DNA from: an uncultured Ectothiorhodospiraceae bacterium
GTDB lineage: Bacteria; Pseudomonadota; Gammaproteobacteria; CAMYNG01
Reading direction: 5' to 3'
Assembly (NCBI GenBank): GCA_947259765.1
Contig: CAMYNG010000007.1
Span: forward strand, 82,258-146,257
Length of the DNA stretch: 64,000 nucleotides
The number at the start of each line of letters is the position of its first letter. Within the stretch, counting starts at the first letter, position 1. Shown here one piece after another: positions 9,243 to 20,339 of this stretch. The notes under the pieces are model-generated. The model had not been told where the DNA came from. It worked only from the letters and a program-made list of their open reading frames with translations, and did no database searches. A program made the position numbers and the translations under genes.

Positions 9243-9664
9243 ATGGTCAGTCTGGAAACACCGAACGTATCGTGCGTGATACGCGCGCCCTGTTGGGTTA
9301 CGGCATTAATAGTGTCGCCATTATGTCCAATGATCCGGTGCTATATGAGGAAGACTCCTTCGAAAATATGCAAAAGGTGGCGCGGGATTTTGAGTTTCCG
9401 TTCCCCTATTTGCTTGACGAAACCCAACAGGTTGCCCGCGCCTATGGTGCCGTGTGTACTCCTGACTTTTTTGGGTATAACGGCGAATTGGAATTGCAGT
9501 ATCGCGGCCGGCTAGACGCCAGTCGTAAGGAAACAGCGCCCAAGGACGTACGTAGGGATTTGTACGAAGCCATGGTCCAGGTCGCTGAAACGGGCCGCGG
9601 ACCGGCGGATCAGATCCCCAGTATGGGGTGCTCAATCAAGTGGCGGGAGGCCGCAAGTGCCTGA
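9243..9664 (+). pseudogene. Thioredoxin-fold/AhpC-TSA-like protein with internal deletion and frame shift
   Basis: The gene begins properly (GGAGG ribosome site, ATG at 9243, MVSLETP, as I recall a usual start of this thioredoxin-family group) but after seven codons the sequence jumps, in another frame, to the middle of the protein: ERIVRDTRALLGYGINSVAI, then SNDPVLYEEDSF, DETQQVARAYGAVCTPDFFG, YRGRLDASRKE and the C-terminal PSMGCSIKW. About 50 codons are missing, including the region that in relatives holds the CNHCP redox site, and the reading frame is broken at the join (near 9262). The remaining frame could only be translated from a GTG near 9272. Either a true inactivating deletion or an assembly collapse. 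The family name rests on my memory of close relatives. Confidence 0.75.
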
Positions 9665-10066
9665 CGTGGTGGAGAAAATCGCTAAAAAGTTAATAAAAAT
9701 CATTTATTTATAATATTAATCAAGCTTATCCGCCCGGGTTTTCCTTGGCTGGGCTATTGCCGCGGCCGGGCAAAAAAGAGAGAATTGGCGGCTCTTCATT
9801 TCCGGGGTAGATTTCCGGTTAGTGAGTGGGGGAGACCGCCATACATTCAATTTGAGCGATAGTGCCTATCGCCGGTCTCGTCGTGTTAACAATTTCCGCG
9901 TCTACACCGTGTGCTGCCGCGCAGCGCAGCATGGGGTGCGGACCATTCGGCCGGGTTAGTTCCCCGCCGCAAGGCGCTCGTGTTGATCGTGCGGCATGCC
10001 GATCAAGGGGCGCCTTTTACAGTTTTGGACAATTTCGATTTTTTTGCATTGAGACAGGAGAAAGTG
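9665..10066. other. Upstream region of tkt
   Basis: About 400 bases with no convincing gene. It begins with an AT-rich tract (9690-9722, TTAATAAAAATCATTTATTT) followed by GC-rich sequence and the tkt leader. AGGAG at 10056-10060 is the tkt ribosome site. The AT-rich part may carry the cluster promoter. I could not recognise a CbbR-type T-N11-A operator with confidence. Confidence 0.4.
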
Positions 10067-12061
10067 ATGACTGACCGCAGACAACTCGCGAATGCCATCC
10101 GTGCCCTGAGTATGGACGCCGTGCAGAAGGCCAAGTCTGGCCATCCCGGTGCACCCATGGGCATGGCGGATATCGCCGAAGTATTGTGGAATGATTTTAT
10201 GCACCACAATCCGGCCAATCCCAAGTGGCCGAACCGTGACCGGTTTGTACTTTCCAACGGTCACGGATCCATGCTTATTTATTCATTGCTGCATCTGACC
10301 GGTTATGAGCTCTCGATTGACGATTTGAAGAACTTTCGTCAACTGCATGCGAAAACACCTGGTCACCCGGAGTACGGTTATGCGCCCGGGATTGAGACCA
10401 CTACTGGCCCGTTGGGTCAGGGCATCACCAACGCGGTGGGTATGGCGATTGCTGAAAAAGCCCTTGCCGGCACCTTCAACCGCGACGGTCACCACATTGT
10501 CGATCACAACACTTATGTATTCCTGGGTGATGGTTGCCTGATGGAAGGGATCTCACATGAAGCCTGCTCTTTGGCCGGCACACTGGGTCTGGGTAAGCTG
10601 ATCTGCTTTTATGACGACAATGGCATTTCGATTGATGGCCATGTCGAGGGTTGGTTCACCGACGATACACCAAAGCGATTTGAAGCCTATGGTTGGCATG
10701 TGATCCGTGACGTCGACGGACATAGTGCCGACGCAGTGAGCAAAGCCGTGCACGAAGCCAAATCGGTCAATGACAAACCGACGATGATTTGTTGCAAGAC
10801 GGTCATCGGTTTTGGCGCACCGAATCTATGCGGAAGCCACGACTGTCACGGTGCTCCGCTGGGTGACGATGAGATCGCCGCGACGCGCGAAAATCTGAGT
10901 TGGTCACATGGACCCTTTGAGGTGCCGGACGATATCTATGCGGGTTGGAGCGCCAAGGACAAGGGCGCACAGTCTGAAGCCGATTGGAATGCAAAGTTTG
11001 ACGCCTACAAGAAAGACCACCCGGAATTGGCCGCCGAGTTCGAACGTCGCATGGCCGGCAAGCTACCCGCAAACTGGGCCGCCGATGCCGACAAGTTCAT
11101 TAAGTCGGTGGATGCGAAGGGCGAAACCATCGCTTCGCGCAAGGCTTCACAGAACACCATCAATGGTTATGCGCCCTTGTTACCGGAACTGCTTGGCGGT
11201 TCGGCTGACCTGGCGGGTTCCAACCTGACCATGTGGAGCGATTCGAAACCATTGAGCAACACCGTTTCGGACGGCAACTATGTTTACTACGGCGTGCGTG
11301 AATTTGGTATGTCGGCCATGATGAACGGTATGTCCCTGCACGGTGGGATCATCCCGTTTGGCGGCACCTTCCTGATGTTTTCCGAATACGCGCGCAATGC
11401 GTTGCGCATGGCGGCGTTGATGAAGGTTCGCAGTATTTTCGTTTATACGCATGACTCGATTGGTCTGGGCGAAGACGGTCCGACCCACCAGCCTGTCGAA
11501 CAAACCGCCACGCTACGGATGATTCCACGTATGTCGGTTTGGCGGCCATGTGATGCGGTTGAATCCGCCGTGGCGTGGAAAGCAGCCATTGAGTACACCG
11601 AGGGTCCTACCAGCCTGATATTCTCACGCCAGGCTTTGCCGCATCAGACGCGCAGCGCCGAGCAACTGGCGGGCATCGAAAAGGGGGGGTATATCCTCAA
11701 GGACTGCAGCGGAACGCCGGATGCAATTATGATCGCCACGGGTTCGGAAGTCGGGCTGGCCATGGATGCGGCCGAGCAATTGACCAAGGCCGGCAAGAAG
11801 ATCCGCGTGGTGTCCATGCCGTCGACAGACGTGTTTGACGCGCAGGACGAAGGCTATCGTGAATCCGTGTTGCCATCCGGTGTCACCGCACGCGTTGCTG
11901 TTGAAGCTGGAATTGCAGACTACTGGAGTAAGTATGTCGGTCTGAACGGCAAGGTAGTGGGCATGACGACCTTTGGTGAGTCAGCACCCGACAAAGACGT
12001 GTTCAAGCATTTCGGCTTTACTGTGGATAATGTCGTGGCCACCGTTAACGACGTGCTCTGA
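10067..12061 (+). CDS. tkt: Transketolase
   Basis: Thiamine-diphosphate enzyme moving two-carbon ketol units between sugar phosphates in the pentose phosphate pathway and Calvin cycle. 664 residues. Signatures in order: MSGHPG-type N-terminus ([19 protein letters not shown]), [22 protein letters not shown], the ThDP/metal motif [18 protein letters not shown], the pyrimidine-domain [19 protein letters not shown] and a C-terminal domain with ATGSEV. The ATG at 10067 has AGGAG six bases before it; an in-frame extension to 9911 lacks family similarity. First gene of tkt-gap-pgk-pyk-fba. Confidence 0.96.
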   Translation: MTDRRQLANAIRALSMDAVQKAKSGHPGAPMGMADIAEVLWNDFMHHNPANPKWPNRDRFVLSNGHGSMLIYSLLHLTGYELSIDDLKNFRQLHAKTPGHPEYGYAPGIETTTGPLGQGITNAVGMAIAEKALAGTFNRDGHHIVDHNTYVFLGDGCLMEGISHEACSLAGTLGLGKLICFYDDNGISIDGHVEGWFTDDTPKRFEAYGWHVIRDVDGHSADAVSKAVHEAKSVNDKPTMICCKTVIGFGAPNLCGSHDCHGAPLGDDEIAATRENLSWSHGPFEVPDDIYAGWSAKDKGAQSEADWNAKFDAYKKDHPELAAEFERRMAGKLPANWAADADKFIKSVDAKGETIASRKASQNTINGYAPLLPELLGGSADLAGSNLTMWSDSKPLSNTVSDGNYVYYGVREFGMSAMMNGMSLHGGIIPFGGTFLMFSEYARNALRMAALMKVRSIFVYTHDSIGLGEDGPTHQPVEQTATLRMIPRMSVWRPCDAVESAVAWKAAIEYTEGPTSLIFSRQALPHQTRSAEQLAGIEKGGYILKDCSGTPDAIMIATGSEVGLAMDAAEQLTKAGKKIRVVSMPSTDVFDAQDEGYRESVLPSGVTARVAVEAGIADYWSKYVGLNGKVVGMTTFGESAPDKDVFKHFGFTVDNVVATVNDVL

Positions 12062-12074
12062 TAACACAAAATTA

Positions 12075-12123
12075 CTGGTTCCGCGGTCTTCCGATTATTG
12101 GATCGCGGGACCCAGATTTTTTT
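12075..12123 (+). terminator. Terminator-like hairpin between tkt and gap
   Basis: CTGGTTCCGCG (12075-12085) pairs with CGCGGGACCCAG (12104-12115) with one bulge, followed directly by A and seven T. It lies 13 bases after the tkt stop and just before the gap ribosome site, so it may partially terminate tkt transcription. Confidence 0.6.
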
Positions 12124-12147
12124 ACATTCTTTAGGGGAGAAATTTAG

Positions 12148-13152
<1,005 letters not shown>

Positions 13153-13157
13153 ATCCA

Positions 13158-13291
13158 GGGACGAGTGACGGGTAACGAGTAACAAAGGAAAGCGAAGTTT
13201 GTGTCCTCAGTGAAATGGATTCAGGTGGCGAGCGTGGCTCGCCACCTGATTTCTTTCTTGCCGCGTTACTCGGCCCTCGTCACTCGTTACT
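13158..13291. repeat. ACGAGT-family inverted repeat pair in the gap-pgk spacer
   Basis: GACGAGTGACGGGTAACGAG at 13160-13179 and CCTCGTCACTCGTTACTC at 13274-13291 are inverted relatives enclosing the gap terminator. The same pattern recurs in the pgk-pyk spacer and around other genes. Confidence 0.6.
13222..13260 (+). terminator. Rho-independent terminator after gap
   Basis: Perfect 11-base stem CAGGTGGCGAG / CTCGCCACCTG with a five-base loop, followed by the T-rich run ATTTCTTTCTT. Confidence 0.75.
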
Positions 13292-13359
13292 CTTTGTGAG
13301 AAAAATCCGCAAAGGCTAAAGACTTTGCCGATTTTTTTTGAGCTTTTAGGAGTTTTAAC

Positions 13360-14538
13360 ATGTCTTTTATCAAATTGACGGATTTGGATCTGGCGGGTAA
13401 GCGTGTACTGATTCGAGCCGATCTGAATGTGCCTGTTAAGAACGGCAAAGTCACGTCAGATGCACGTATCTCTGCGTCCATGCCCACTATCGAGCACTGC
13501 ATGAAGGCGGGAGCATCCGTGATGGTCATGTCTCACCGAGGCCGACCCGAAGAAGGTACGGTAGACGAAGAAAACTCAATGCAGCCGATTGCAGAGGACA
13601 TGTCCGCCAAGCTGGGCAAGGAAGTGAAACTTGCTAAAGGTTACCTGGAAAATCCTCCGCAAGTGGCGGCCGGTGAGGTAGTTCTGCTCGAAAACGTTCG
13701 TTTTAATGCGGGTGAGAAGAAAGATAACGAAGATCTGGCGAAGAAGTACGCTTCGCTTTGCGACGTGTTCGTGATGGACGCATTCGGTACCGCACATCGC
13801 GCGCAGGCCTCGACCCATGGAGTTGGTAAATTTGCACCCACGGCCTGTGCAGGGCTGTTACTGGCAGAAGAACTGGATGCGCTCAACAAGGCATTGGCGA
13901 ACCCGAAACGACCGATGGTGGCCATTGTTGGTGGTTCCAAGGTATCCACCAAACTGACCGTGCTGGAAGCCCTGTCAGAAAAGGTTGATCAGCTCGTGGT
14001 GGGTGGTGGTATCGCCAATACGTTTCTTAAAGCGGCGGGTCATCCGGTGGGCAAATCGTTGTGTGAAGATGACCTTGTCGGTACCGCGCAAAGCTTGATG
14101 AAAAAAATGAACGAGCGAGATGCCACGATTCCGATCGCGACGGATGTCGTTGTCGGCAAAAATTTTGACGAAAATGAACCGGCAATTTTAAAGAAAGCCG
14201 ACGAAGTCACCGACGACGAAATGATTTTTGATATCGGTCCGGACAGCGCAAAAGAACTGGCTGATATTATCATGCAGGCCGGTACCGTCGTCTGGAACGG
14301 CCCGGTGGGTGTATTTGAATTTGATCAATTCGGTGAAGGGACCAAAACGGTTTCCATGGCCATTGCCAACACCAATGCGTTTACCCTGGCGGGTGGTGGT
14401 GACACCATCGCGGCAATTCAGAAATACGATATTTTTGACAAGGTCTCCTATATTTCCACTGCCGGCGGTGCGTTCCTGGAATTTCTGGAAGGTAAAACTC
14501 TGCCTGCAGTGGCCATGCTTGAAATGAGGGCCAAGTAA
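13360..14538 (+). CDS. pgk: Phosphoglycerate kinase
   Basis: Reversible phosphotransfer between 1,3-bisphosphoglycerate and ADP. 392 residues. Visible motifs are [19 protein letters not shown] (substrate-binding N-domain), [43 protein letters not shown], the hinge/nucleotide region [13 protein letters not shown] and [12 protein letters not shown]. Strong AGGAG ribosome site shortly before the ATG at 13360. Third gene of the sugar-phosphate cluster, with its own promoter possible because a terminator and repeats separate it from gap. Confidence 0.96.
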   Translation: MSFIKLTDLDLAGKRVLIRADLNVPVKNGKVTSDARISASMPTIEHCMKAGASVMVMSHRGRPEEGTVDEENSMQPIAEDMSAKLGKEVKLAKGYLENPPQVAAGEVVLLENVRFNAGEKKDNEDLAKKYASLCDVFVMDAFGTAHRAQASTHGVGKFAPTACAGLLLAEELDALNKALANPKRPMVAIVGGSKVSTKLTVLEALSEKVDQLVVGGGIANTFLKAAGHPVGKSLCEDDLVGTAQSLMKKMNERDATIPIATDVVVGKNFDENEPAILKKADEVTDDEMIFDIGPDSAKELADIIMQAGTVVWNGPVGVFEFDQFGEGTKTVSMAIANTNAFTLAGGGDTIAAIQKYDIFDKVSYISTAGGAFLEFLEGKTLPAVAMLEMRAK

Positions 14539-14647
14539 CGAGTTTCGAGTGACGAGGTTTTATCAAGGCGGAAGATTTACACCTATGTTACAGCGAATCA
14601 GCTCAGCAATAAGAAACTTTGTAACTCGTCCCTCGTAACTCGTAACT
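14534..14647. repeat. ACGAGT-family inverted repeat pair in the pgk-pyk spacer
   Basis: AGTAACGAGTTTCGAGTGAC at 14534-14553 and GTAACTCGTCCCTCGTAACT at 14621-14640 are inverted relatives that nearly fill the spacer. The left unit begins at the pgk stop codon. Confidence 0.6.
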
Positions 14648-14657
14648 GATTTTAATT

Positions 14658-16100
14658 ATGCAACGTAGAACAAAAATAGTCGCAACACTCGGGCCGTCGA
14701 CTGACGATCCGAAAGTTCTCGATAAGATTATTGACGCGGGCGTAGATGTCGTGCGCGTCAATTTTTCCCACGGTACGCCTGAGGAGCACAAGGAACGGGT
14801 TGAGCGCGTACGTAATCGTGCGCGGGCTCATGGGCGCCAGGTCGGTGTTTTGGTTGATCTGCAAGGTCCGAAGATCCGCGTTGAGCGTTTCGTTACCGGG
14901 CAGGCCGATCTGATTGAGGGTGAAACATTCGTTCTTGATGCGGCCCACGACCCGGCAAAGGGTAACAATGAACGTGTCGGCATATCGTATAAAGCGTTGC
15001 CGGGCGACGTGCAACGCGGTGATACGTTGTTGCTCGACGACGGTCGCATTACCTTGTGGGTTAATGAAGTTCACGAAAGCGAAATAATTTGTCGTGTGAT
15101 GACCGGTGGTGCGCTTTACGACCGCAAGGGAATTAATCGTCAGGGTGGAGGTTTGTCTGCGCCGGCCCTAACGCAAAAGGATCGCGAAGACGTGCGCCTG
15201 GCCGCCGAAATCCAGGCGGATTACCTGGCGGTTTCGTTTGTACGCAATGCCGAGGACGTGAATGAGGCGCGCAAGCTTCTGGAAGCGGCCGGTGGGCATA
15301 GCGACATCGTTGCCAAGATCGAACGTGCCGAAGCACTGGATCTGATCGACGAGATCTTCGAGGCTTCGGACGTCATTATGGTTGCCCGCGGCGATCTGGG
15401 CGTGGAAATCGGTGACGCCGGTTTGCCGCCGGTGCAAAAGCGGTTGATTTCCAAGGCGCGAGAAATGAATCGCGTGGTGATCACGGCGACACAGATGATG
15501 GAGTCGATGATCGAAAACTCCATTCCGACTCGCGCCGAAGTTTTTGACGTTGCTAATGCCGTTCTCGATGGAACCGATGCAGTTATGCTGTCGGCGGAAA
15601 CCGCCACAGGCAAATTTCCCGACGCGGCCATACTGGCCATGGATCGCATCTGCCGTGAGGCAGAAAAGCAACGTGAGGTGACCACCTCTCACCACCGTAT
15701 CGATACGCGCTTTGGTGTTATCGACGAAGCTATCGCCATGGCGACCATGTATACCGCCAATCATCTTGGGGTCAAAGCCATTGCGGCGCTCACCGAATCC
15801 GGTGCGACTACATTGTGGATGTCGCGCATCAGCTCGGGGATCCCCATCTACGCCTTGACGAGCCATGTTGAGACGCGTAGAAAAGTAACTCTTTATCGAG
15901 GCGTCTACCCGGTCAGTTTTGAGAGTGCCACGCAAGACCACGCACAGGTCAACAAGGAAGCCATCGATGAACTCCTGCGGCGCGGTGCTGTGCGCGAAGG
16001 AGATTTGGTAATCATAACCAAGGGTGATCTGATGGGCGCTCACGGCGGAACCAACGCCATGAAGATTGTACGTGTCGGCGACCTGGTGTCGGTTGGATAG
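14658..16100 (+). CDS. pyk: Pyruvate kinase
   Basis: Transfers phosphate from phosphoenolpyruvate to ADP at the end of glycolysis. 480 residues, matching the family. Motifs: RRTKIVATLGPSTDDPKV at the N-terminus, VDLQGPKIRVERF, the active-site KIERAEALDLIDEI with the catalytic Lys, MVARGDLGVEIG, the ATQMMESMI helix and DGTDAVMLSAETATGK. The C-terminal domain (about 350-480) would carry the allosteric site. Presence in a Calvin/glycolysis gene cluster is common in autotrophic and methylotrophic proteobacteria. Confidence 0.96.
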   Translation: MQRRTKIVATLGPSTDDPKVLDKIIDAGVDVVRVNFSHGTPEEHKERVERVRNRARAHGRQVGVLVDLQGPKIRVERFVTGQADLIEGETFVLDAAHDPAKGNNERVGISYKALPGDVQRGDTLLLDDGRITLWVNEVHESEIICRVMTGGALYDRKGINRQGGGLSAPALTQKDREDVRLAAEIQADYLAVSFVRNAEDVNEARKLLEAAGGHSDIVAKIERAEALDLIDEIFEASDVIMVARGDLGVEIGDAGLPPVQKRLISKAREMNRVVITATQMMESMIENSIPTRAEVFDVANAVLDGTDAVMLSAETATGKFPDAAILAMDRICREAEKQREVTTSHHRIDTRFGVIDEAIAMATMYTANHLGVKAIAALTESGATTLWMSRISSGIPIYALTSHVETRRKVTLYRGVYPVSFESATQDHAQVNKEAIDELLRRGAVREGDLVIITKGDLMGAHGGTNAMKIVRVGDLVSVG

Positions 16101-16156
16101 ACCGGTCATCGTGTCAGAATTTGAATTTTTAAATCGTTAACCCCAAGGAGGTCAAC

Positions 16157-17230
16157 ATGGCCCTTATTTCATTACGCCAATTACTGGACCATGCAGCTGA
16201 AAATGGCTATGGCATGCCCGCGTTCAATGTGAATAACATGGAGCAAGTGCAAGCTATCATGCAGGCTGCCGATGAAACCAACAGCCCGGTGATCATGCAA
16301 GGCTCTGCCGGCGCACGCTCTTACGCGGGCGAACCGTTTTTGCGCCACCTGATCATGGCGGCACTGGAACAATATCCCCACATTCCTGTTGTAATGCATC
16401 AGGACCATGGCTCTGCGCCAGGTGTGTGCTTGCGATCAATTCAGTCGGGCTTCAGCTCGGTAATGATGGACGGCTCGCTGATGGAAGACATGAAAACACC
16501 GTCTTCCTACGAATATAACGTTGATGTCACCCGCACTGTTGTCAATATGGCGCATTCCGGCGGTGTTTCCGTTGAAGGTGAGCTGGGTTGCCTGGGTTCT
16601 CTGGAAACCGGCGAAATGGGTGAAGAAGACGGTCATGGCGCGGAAGGCAAATTGTCCATGGACCAACTGTTGACCGATCCGGAACAAGCGGCGGATTTCG
16701 TCGCCCAAACCGGCTGTGATGCATTGGCCATTGCTATTGGAACCTCGCACGGCGCATACAAGTTTACCCGCCCGCCGACCGGTGACATTCTGGCCATCGA
16801 TCGCATCAAGGAAATTCACGCGCGGATCCCCAACACTCACCTGGTCATGCACGGCTCCAGCTCGGTGCCGCAGGACTGGCTGGAAATTATCAACAGCCAC
16901 GGCGGTGACATGGGCCAGACTTATGGTGTCCCGGTTGAAGAGATCCAGGAAGGTATCAAGCACGGTGTGCGTAAGGTCAATATCGATACTGACCTGCGCA
17001 TGGCCTCGACTGGAGCCGTCCGCAAGCATCTGGCTGAAAATGCCGCCAATTTCGATCCACGCAAGTTCCTCAAGGCCTCTACCGCGGCTATGAAGGAAAT
17101 CTGCAAGGCCCGTTATGAGGCGTTTGGTTGTGCCGGTATGGCGGGCAAGATTACGCCGGTTAGTCTGGAGGCCATGGTCAAACGCTATGCGTCTGGCGAA
17201 CTGGATCCCAAAATCGAAAAGGCGGCCTAA
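16157..17230 (+). CDS. fba: Class II fructose-1,6-bisphosphate aldolase (CbbA type)
   Basis: Zinc-dependent aldolase joining or splitting dihydroxyacetone phosphate and glyceraldehyde-3-phosphate. 357 residues. The metal-binding residues are seen in [24 protein letters not shown] and [10 protein letters not shown], with the phosphate loop [18 protein letters not shown]. The glutamate- and glycine-rich insert [15 protein letters not shown] is typical of the Calvin-cycle subtype of class II aldolase, which also handles sedoheptulose-1,7-bisphosphate. Strong AAGGAGG ribosome site before the ATG. Last gene of the cluster, ended by a good terminator. Confidence 0.95.
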   Translation: MALISLRQLLDHAAENGYGMPAFNVNNMEQVQAIMQAADETNSPVIMQGSAGARSYAGEPFLRHLIMAALEQYPHIPVVMHQDHGSAPGVCLRSIQSGFSSVMMDGSLMEDMKTPSSYEYNVDVTRTVVNMAHSGGVSVEGELGCLGSLETGEMGEEDGHGAEGKLSMDQLLTDPEQAADFVAQTGCDALAIAIGTSHGAYKFTRPPTGDILAIDRIKEIHARIPNTHLVMHGSSSVPQDWLEIINSHGGDMGQTYGVPVEEIQEGIKHGVRKVNIDTDLRMASTGAVRKHLAENAANFDPRKFLKASTAAMKEICKARYEAFGCAGMAGKITPVSLEAMVKRYASGELDPKIEKAA

Positions 17231-17252
17231 ACGCCAGCCCGGCAAAGACAGG

Positions 17253-17282
17253 CAAGGGCGGGTTTACCCCGCCCTTGTTTTT
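17253..17282 (+). terminator. Rho-independent terminator after fba
   Basis: Stem CAAGGGCGGG / CCCGCCCTTG with a five-base loop and a T5 tail. It overlaps the start region of the small gene at 17286, so that gene is probably read only through leaky termination or from its own signal. Confidence 0.85.
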
Positions 17283-17285
17283 ACC

Positions 17286-17561
17286 ATGACCGAAATTCCC
17301 GCCGTTCTTGCTCAGTTGCTTTCTTTGGTCGAGGCCGATCCGCGTTCCGGCCAGGCGCTGGTGCTGTACGCACTGGCTAAGACTCTGGATGTTCCCCGAG
17401 GCGGTCACATGTTCATGTTGAAAAAGCTCGCCGATCTTGATGCAGAAAACCGACAGTTGGCCTATGGACTCATCGAACTGATGGTCAGCGACGGTGCCCG
17501 CGGTCCGGCCTGGGAGCAGGCTATGACAAGTCTGGACAGTGCGATCAGCGGACGAACGTAG
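17286..17561 (+). CDS. Small hypothetical protein, 91 residues
   Basis: Acidic, helical-looking protein that I do not recognise. The ATG at 17286 comes four bases after the fba terminator T-tract, with no obvious ribosome site, which weakens the call. In its favour are the absence of stops over 91 codons, protein-like composition (EIPAVLAQLLSLVEADPRS, GLIELMVSDGARGPAWEQA) and a codon usage like its neighbours. No signal peptide, membrane segment or metal motif is visible. It may be a conserved small cytoplasmic protein of Chromatiales attached to the fba operon. Confidence 0.6.
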   Translation: MTEIPAVLAQLLSLVEADPRSGQALVLYALAKTLDVPRGGHMFMLKKLADLDAENRQLAYGLIELMVSDGARGPAWEQAMTSLDSAISGRT

Positions 17562-17728
17562 CCTGTAAGGCCCGCTCCTGGTCTCAAAATTCCTCCCCCG
17601 TGTCTCAATTCTCACTAGATAACTAGTTGTTTTAAAAAAGATATTTACCGACTTTAAAGCCGCTTACCCGCTGAGCCGCTAAAGAAACAGGAGCACTGTT
17701 TTGTTTCTAAAGCCTTGGAGGTGGCGTG

Positions 17729-18529
17729 ATGGGCGCACACAACAAGAAGTCAATTGGCCTGGGTCGGCCCGTTTTGCGGACCAAAGCCATGCGCGGTTTA
17801 CCCGCACCGCTGGTTGGCGGCGTGTTGCTGATGTTGCTGGCTTTGCTGGCATCGCCAGGTCGCGCCGGTATGCTCACTGTGGAGCAGCAACGCGATGCCG
17901 TCAGGGTGGCGGCCTTGGGCGACCGAATTTCCCACCACGAGAGCGAGTTTGACAAGGCTTGGGACGCATACCAACAGGCCGATTACGCGCTGGCACGGCG
18001 TCTGTGGACACCCTTGGCCGAGGACGGCAACGTCCAGGCACAGTTTTTTTTGGGTTTGATCTATGATGCCGGTAACGGCATGAAACGTGATGCGCCAAAA
18101 TCAATTCATTGGTACCAACAAGCCGCAGAGGCAGGGCACGAGACGGCACAACACAACCTGGCTGTTGCCTATGCCTATGGCGACGGCGTTACGGCGGATA
18201 TTCATCAGGCAATGCGTTGGTGGTCTCTTTCGGCTAGCCAGGGAAATACGGATGCGCAATACAATCTCGGCGTTATTTACGCCATTGGTCGGGATGACGT
18301 CACTCCTGATATTGCCAAGGCCCTCAAATGGTGGAGTCAGGCCGCGAAAAGTGGTGATGCACAAGCACAATTCAATCTCGGCACGCTGTATGCTAACGCC
18401 GACAACGCTGTTCGAAACTACTGTGAGGCCGTTCGTTGGTGGGAAAAATCCGCCCGGAGCGGTGTTCAACAAGCCAGTACTGCAATTAAATTGCTGATGT
18501 CTCGAGAAGACTACACCTCCTGCCAATAA
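17729..18529 (+). CDS. Sel1-repeat (TPR-like) protein with N-terminal membrane anchor
   Basis: 266 residues. A basic N-terminus and a hydrophobic segment (GVLLMLLALLASPGRAGML, about residues 30-48) suggest export as a periplasmic or membrane-anchored protein. From about residue 75 there are four to five Sel1-like repeats of 36 residues, each with the A-x-F/Y-x-LG-x-x-Y pattern (AQFFLGLIYDAGNGMKRD, AQHNLAVAYAYGDGV, AQYNLGVIYAIGRD, AQFNLGTLYANAD). Such proteins act as protein-interaction scaffolds. GGAGG seven bases before the ATG at 17729 favours this start over the GTG at 17726. The role is unknown. Confidence 0.85.
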   Translation: MGAHNKKSIGLGRPVLRTKAMRGLPAPLVGGVLLMLLALLASPGRAGMLTVEQQRDAVRVAALGDRISHHESEFDKAWDAYQQADYALARRLWTPLAEDGNVQAQFFLGLIYDAGNGMKRDAPKSIHWYQQAAEAGHETAQHNLAVAYAYGDGVTADIHQAMRWWSLSASQGNTDAQYNLGVIYAIGRDDVTPDIAKALKWWSQAAKSGDAQAQFNLGTLYANADNAVRNYCEAVRWWEKSARSGVQQASTAIKLLMSREDYTSCQ

Positions 18530-18791
18530 GAATCCCGTTTTAAGCAAATGCGTCGTTGTGCAGATACGGCGCGAACCTACCCACATTAGCACGTCATCTC
18601 TATAACTGGTTGTGTTTCGGTAATCGCAAATTTCGTGATCTCCAGACAGTAAAACCAGCAATTTATTGAGTGACTTGCCGTAATTTTTTCAGTAGCCTGC
18701 TTGCCTTACATTGGGGTATCTCGGTGGGAGTGCAGGTTTGAACATCTTTACGGAGGCGTAAACAATTTTTTTTCGGCGTCCATCGGTTGCA
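18530..18791. other. Spacer between the Sel1 gene and ppx
   Basis: About 260 bases without a convincing gene. It ends with GGAGG at 18752-18756, followed eight bases later by ATT and a run of eight T; see the ppx start discussion. Confidence 0.4.
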
Positions 18792-20294
18792 GTGGAAACC
18801 ACGGTTCCGGAAACCGTTGCCGCAATCGATTTAGGTTCAAATAGTTTTCATCTCATTCTCGCACGTGCGACTGATGATGGTTTTAACGTCATCGATCGTG
18901 AGCGCGAAATGGTACGTCTGGCGGAAGGCCTTGACGAACACCGTTGTTTATCCGAAGCAGTACAGCAACGCGCACTCGAATGCCTACAACGTTTTGGGCA
19001 GATTGTCCGGCAGTTACCCGAAGGTGCAGTGCGAGTCGTGGGCACCAATACCCTCCGTAGTGCTCACAACTCACATGTATTTCTGCAGCAGGCGGCCGAG
19101 GCGCTCGGTCATCCGGTGGAAGTTGTTTCCGGCGTCGAAGAAGCCCGGCTGCTTTATCTCGGCGTTGCGCAAAGCCTCGCCAGCGAGGGCGAACAGCGAC
19201 TGGTAGTCGATATTGGTGGCGGCAGTACTGAGTTAATCATTGGCAGAGGTTTTCAGCCACGCATGCTGGACAGCCTGTATATGGGCTGTGTGTCGTTCAG
19301 CAGGCAGTTTTTTCTCGATGGCAAAATCACCCGCAAGCGCATCAAGCGTGCCGAGCTTGCCGCCTTGTCCGAACTTGAAACTGTGGAAACCCGCTATCGC
19401 CGGCGTGGATGGGAAACCGCCATCGGCGCATCCGGCAGTATCCGTGCAATTGGTAAAATTGTTTCCCAGATGAATGATAGTCATAGCGGTATCGAGGCCC
19501 GGGATCTGGACACGCTTGTCGACTTGGCGGTCGACGCGGGTCACATCGATAATCTAAAGCTGAAGGGTCTGAGTAAGGAACGCTTGCCGGTTTTTATGGG
19601 TGGATTGGTTGTTCTGAAAGCGGTTTTCGGCGCACTGGGTATGGAGCATATGAAAACGGCTGATGGCGCACTGCGTGAGGGCCTGCTTTATGATTTGCTC
19701 GGACGTATTCACCACGAGGACGTGCGCGAGCGGAGCGTCGATGCTCTGGTGCAAAGGTATGACGTCGATACCGAACAGGCCGCACGGGTGGAGACGACGG
19801 CGATGGACTTCTTTCGTCAGGTGAGTAAAGACTGGCAGTTGAACCGGTCGGATTTTCGTGATCTGCTTGTCTGGGCAGCAAATCTGCATGAGATCGGAAT
19901 TGCCATTGCACACAACCAATACCACAAGCACGGTGCCTACGTACTTATGAATGCGGATTTGCCAGGGTTTTCGAGACAGGAACAACATGAACTGGGCCTT
20001 TTGGTCCGGGGTCACCGGCGCAAGTTTCCGCTGAGCGAGTTTGACCTGCAGGATCGTGAACGGCGTTCGGAGCTGCTTCGGTTGTGCGTATTGCTACGGC
20101 TAGCCGTAGTGCTACACCGCGGTCGTCGGACTGAAGCACTACCGGTGATTGATTTGTCAGTTAACGATAAAAAAATTAATCTTCGATTTCCAACGGATTG
20201 GCTTGAACGACATGCATTGACGACGGCTGACCTTGAACAGGAAGCTGAGTTTCTCAAAGGCGTTGGCTACATCTTAAAGCCAGGGAGCATCTGA
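18792..20294 (+). CDS. ppx: Exopolyphosphatase (Ppx/GppA family)
   Basis: Releases phosphate from the ends of polyphosphate; GppA relatives hydrolyse pppGpp. 500 residues, the two-domain length plus a C-terminal HD-like part. Signatures are AAIDLGSNSFHLI (actin-fold phosphate loop 1), VVSGVEEARLLYLGV, VVDIGGGSTELIIG and EGLLYDLLGRI. An HD-type region (NLHEIGIAIAHNQYHKHGAY) marks the Ppx type. The GTG at 18792 has no ribosome site, whereas GGAGG sits eight bases before an in-frame ATT at 18765; the true start may therefore be upstream and unusual. Ppk1 is coded 10 kb away. Confidence 0.9.
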   Translation: METTVPETVAAIDLGSNSFHLILARATDDGFNVIDREREMVRLAEGLDEHRCLSEAVQQRALECLQRFGQIVRQLPEGAVRVVGTNTLRSAHNSHVFLQQAAEALGHPVEVVSGVEEARLLYLGVAQSLASEGEQRLVVDIGGGSTELIIGRGFQPRMLDSLYMGCVSFSRQFFLDGKITRKRIKRAELAALSELETVETRYRRRGWETAIGASGSIRAIGKIVSQMNDSHSGIEARDLDTLVDLAVDAGHIDNLKLKGLSKERLPVFMGGLVVLKAVFGALGMEHMKTADGALREGLLYDLLGRIHHEDVRERSVDALVQRYDVDTEQAARVETTAMDFFRQVSKDWQLNRSDFRDLLVWAANLHEIGIAIAHNQYHKHGAYVLMNADLPGFSRQEQHELGLLVRGHRRKFPLSEFDLQDRERRSELLRLCVLLRLAVVLHRGRRTEALPVIDLSVNDKKINLRFPTDWLERHALTTADLEQEAEFLKGVGYILKPGSI

Positions 20295-20339
20295 TAGCTG
20301 CCTGAAGCGGCAACGTCAATTTTTTTAGCGGACAGAAAG

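Noticed and set aside
9911..10066. In-frame extension of tkt upstream to 9911
   Set aside because: No transketolase similarity and no ribosome site; AGGAG before 10067 fits the family start.
15168..16109. Minus-strand frame of 313 codons opposite pyk
   Set aside because: Complement of a conserved gene; length reflects GC-rich codon bias, not coding.
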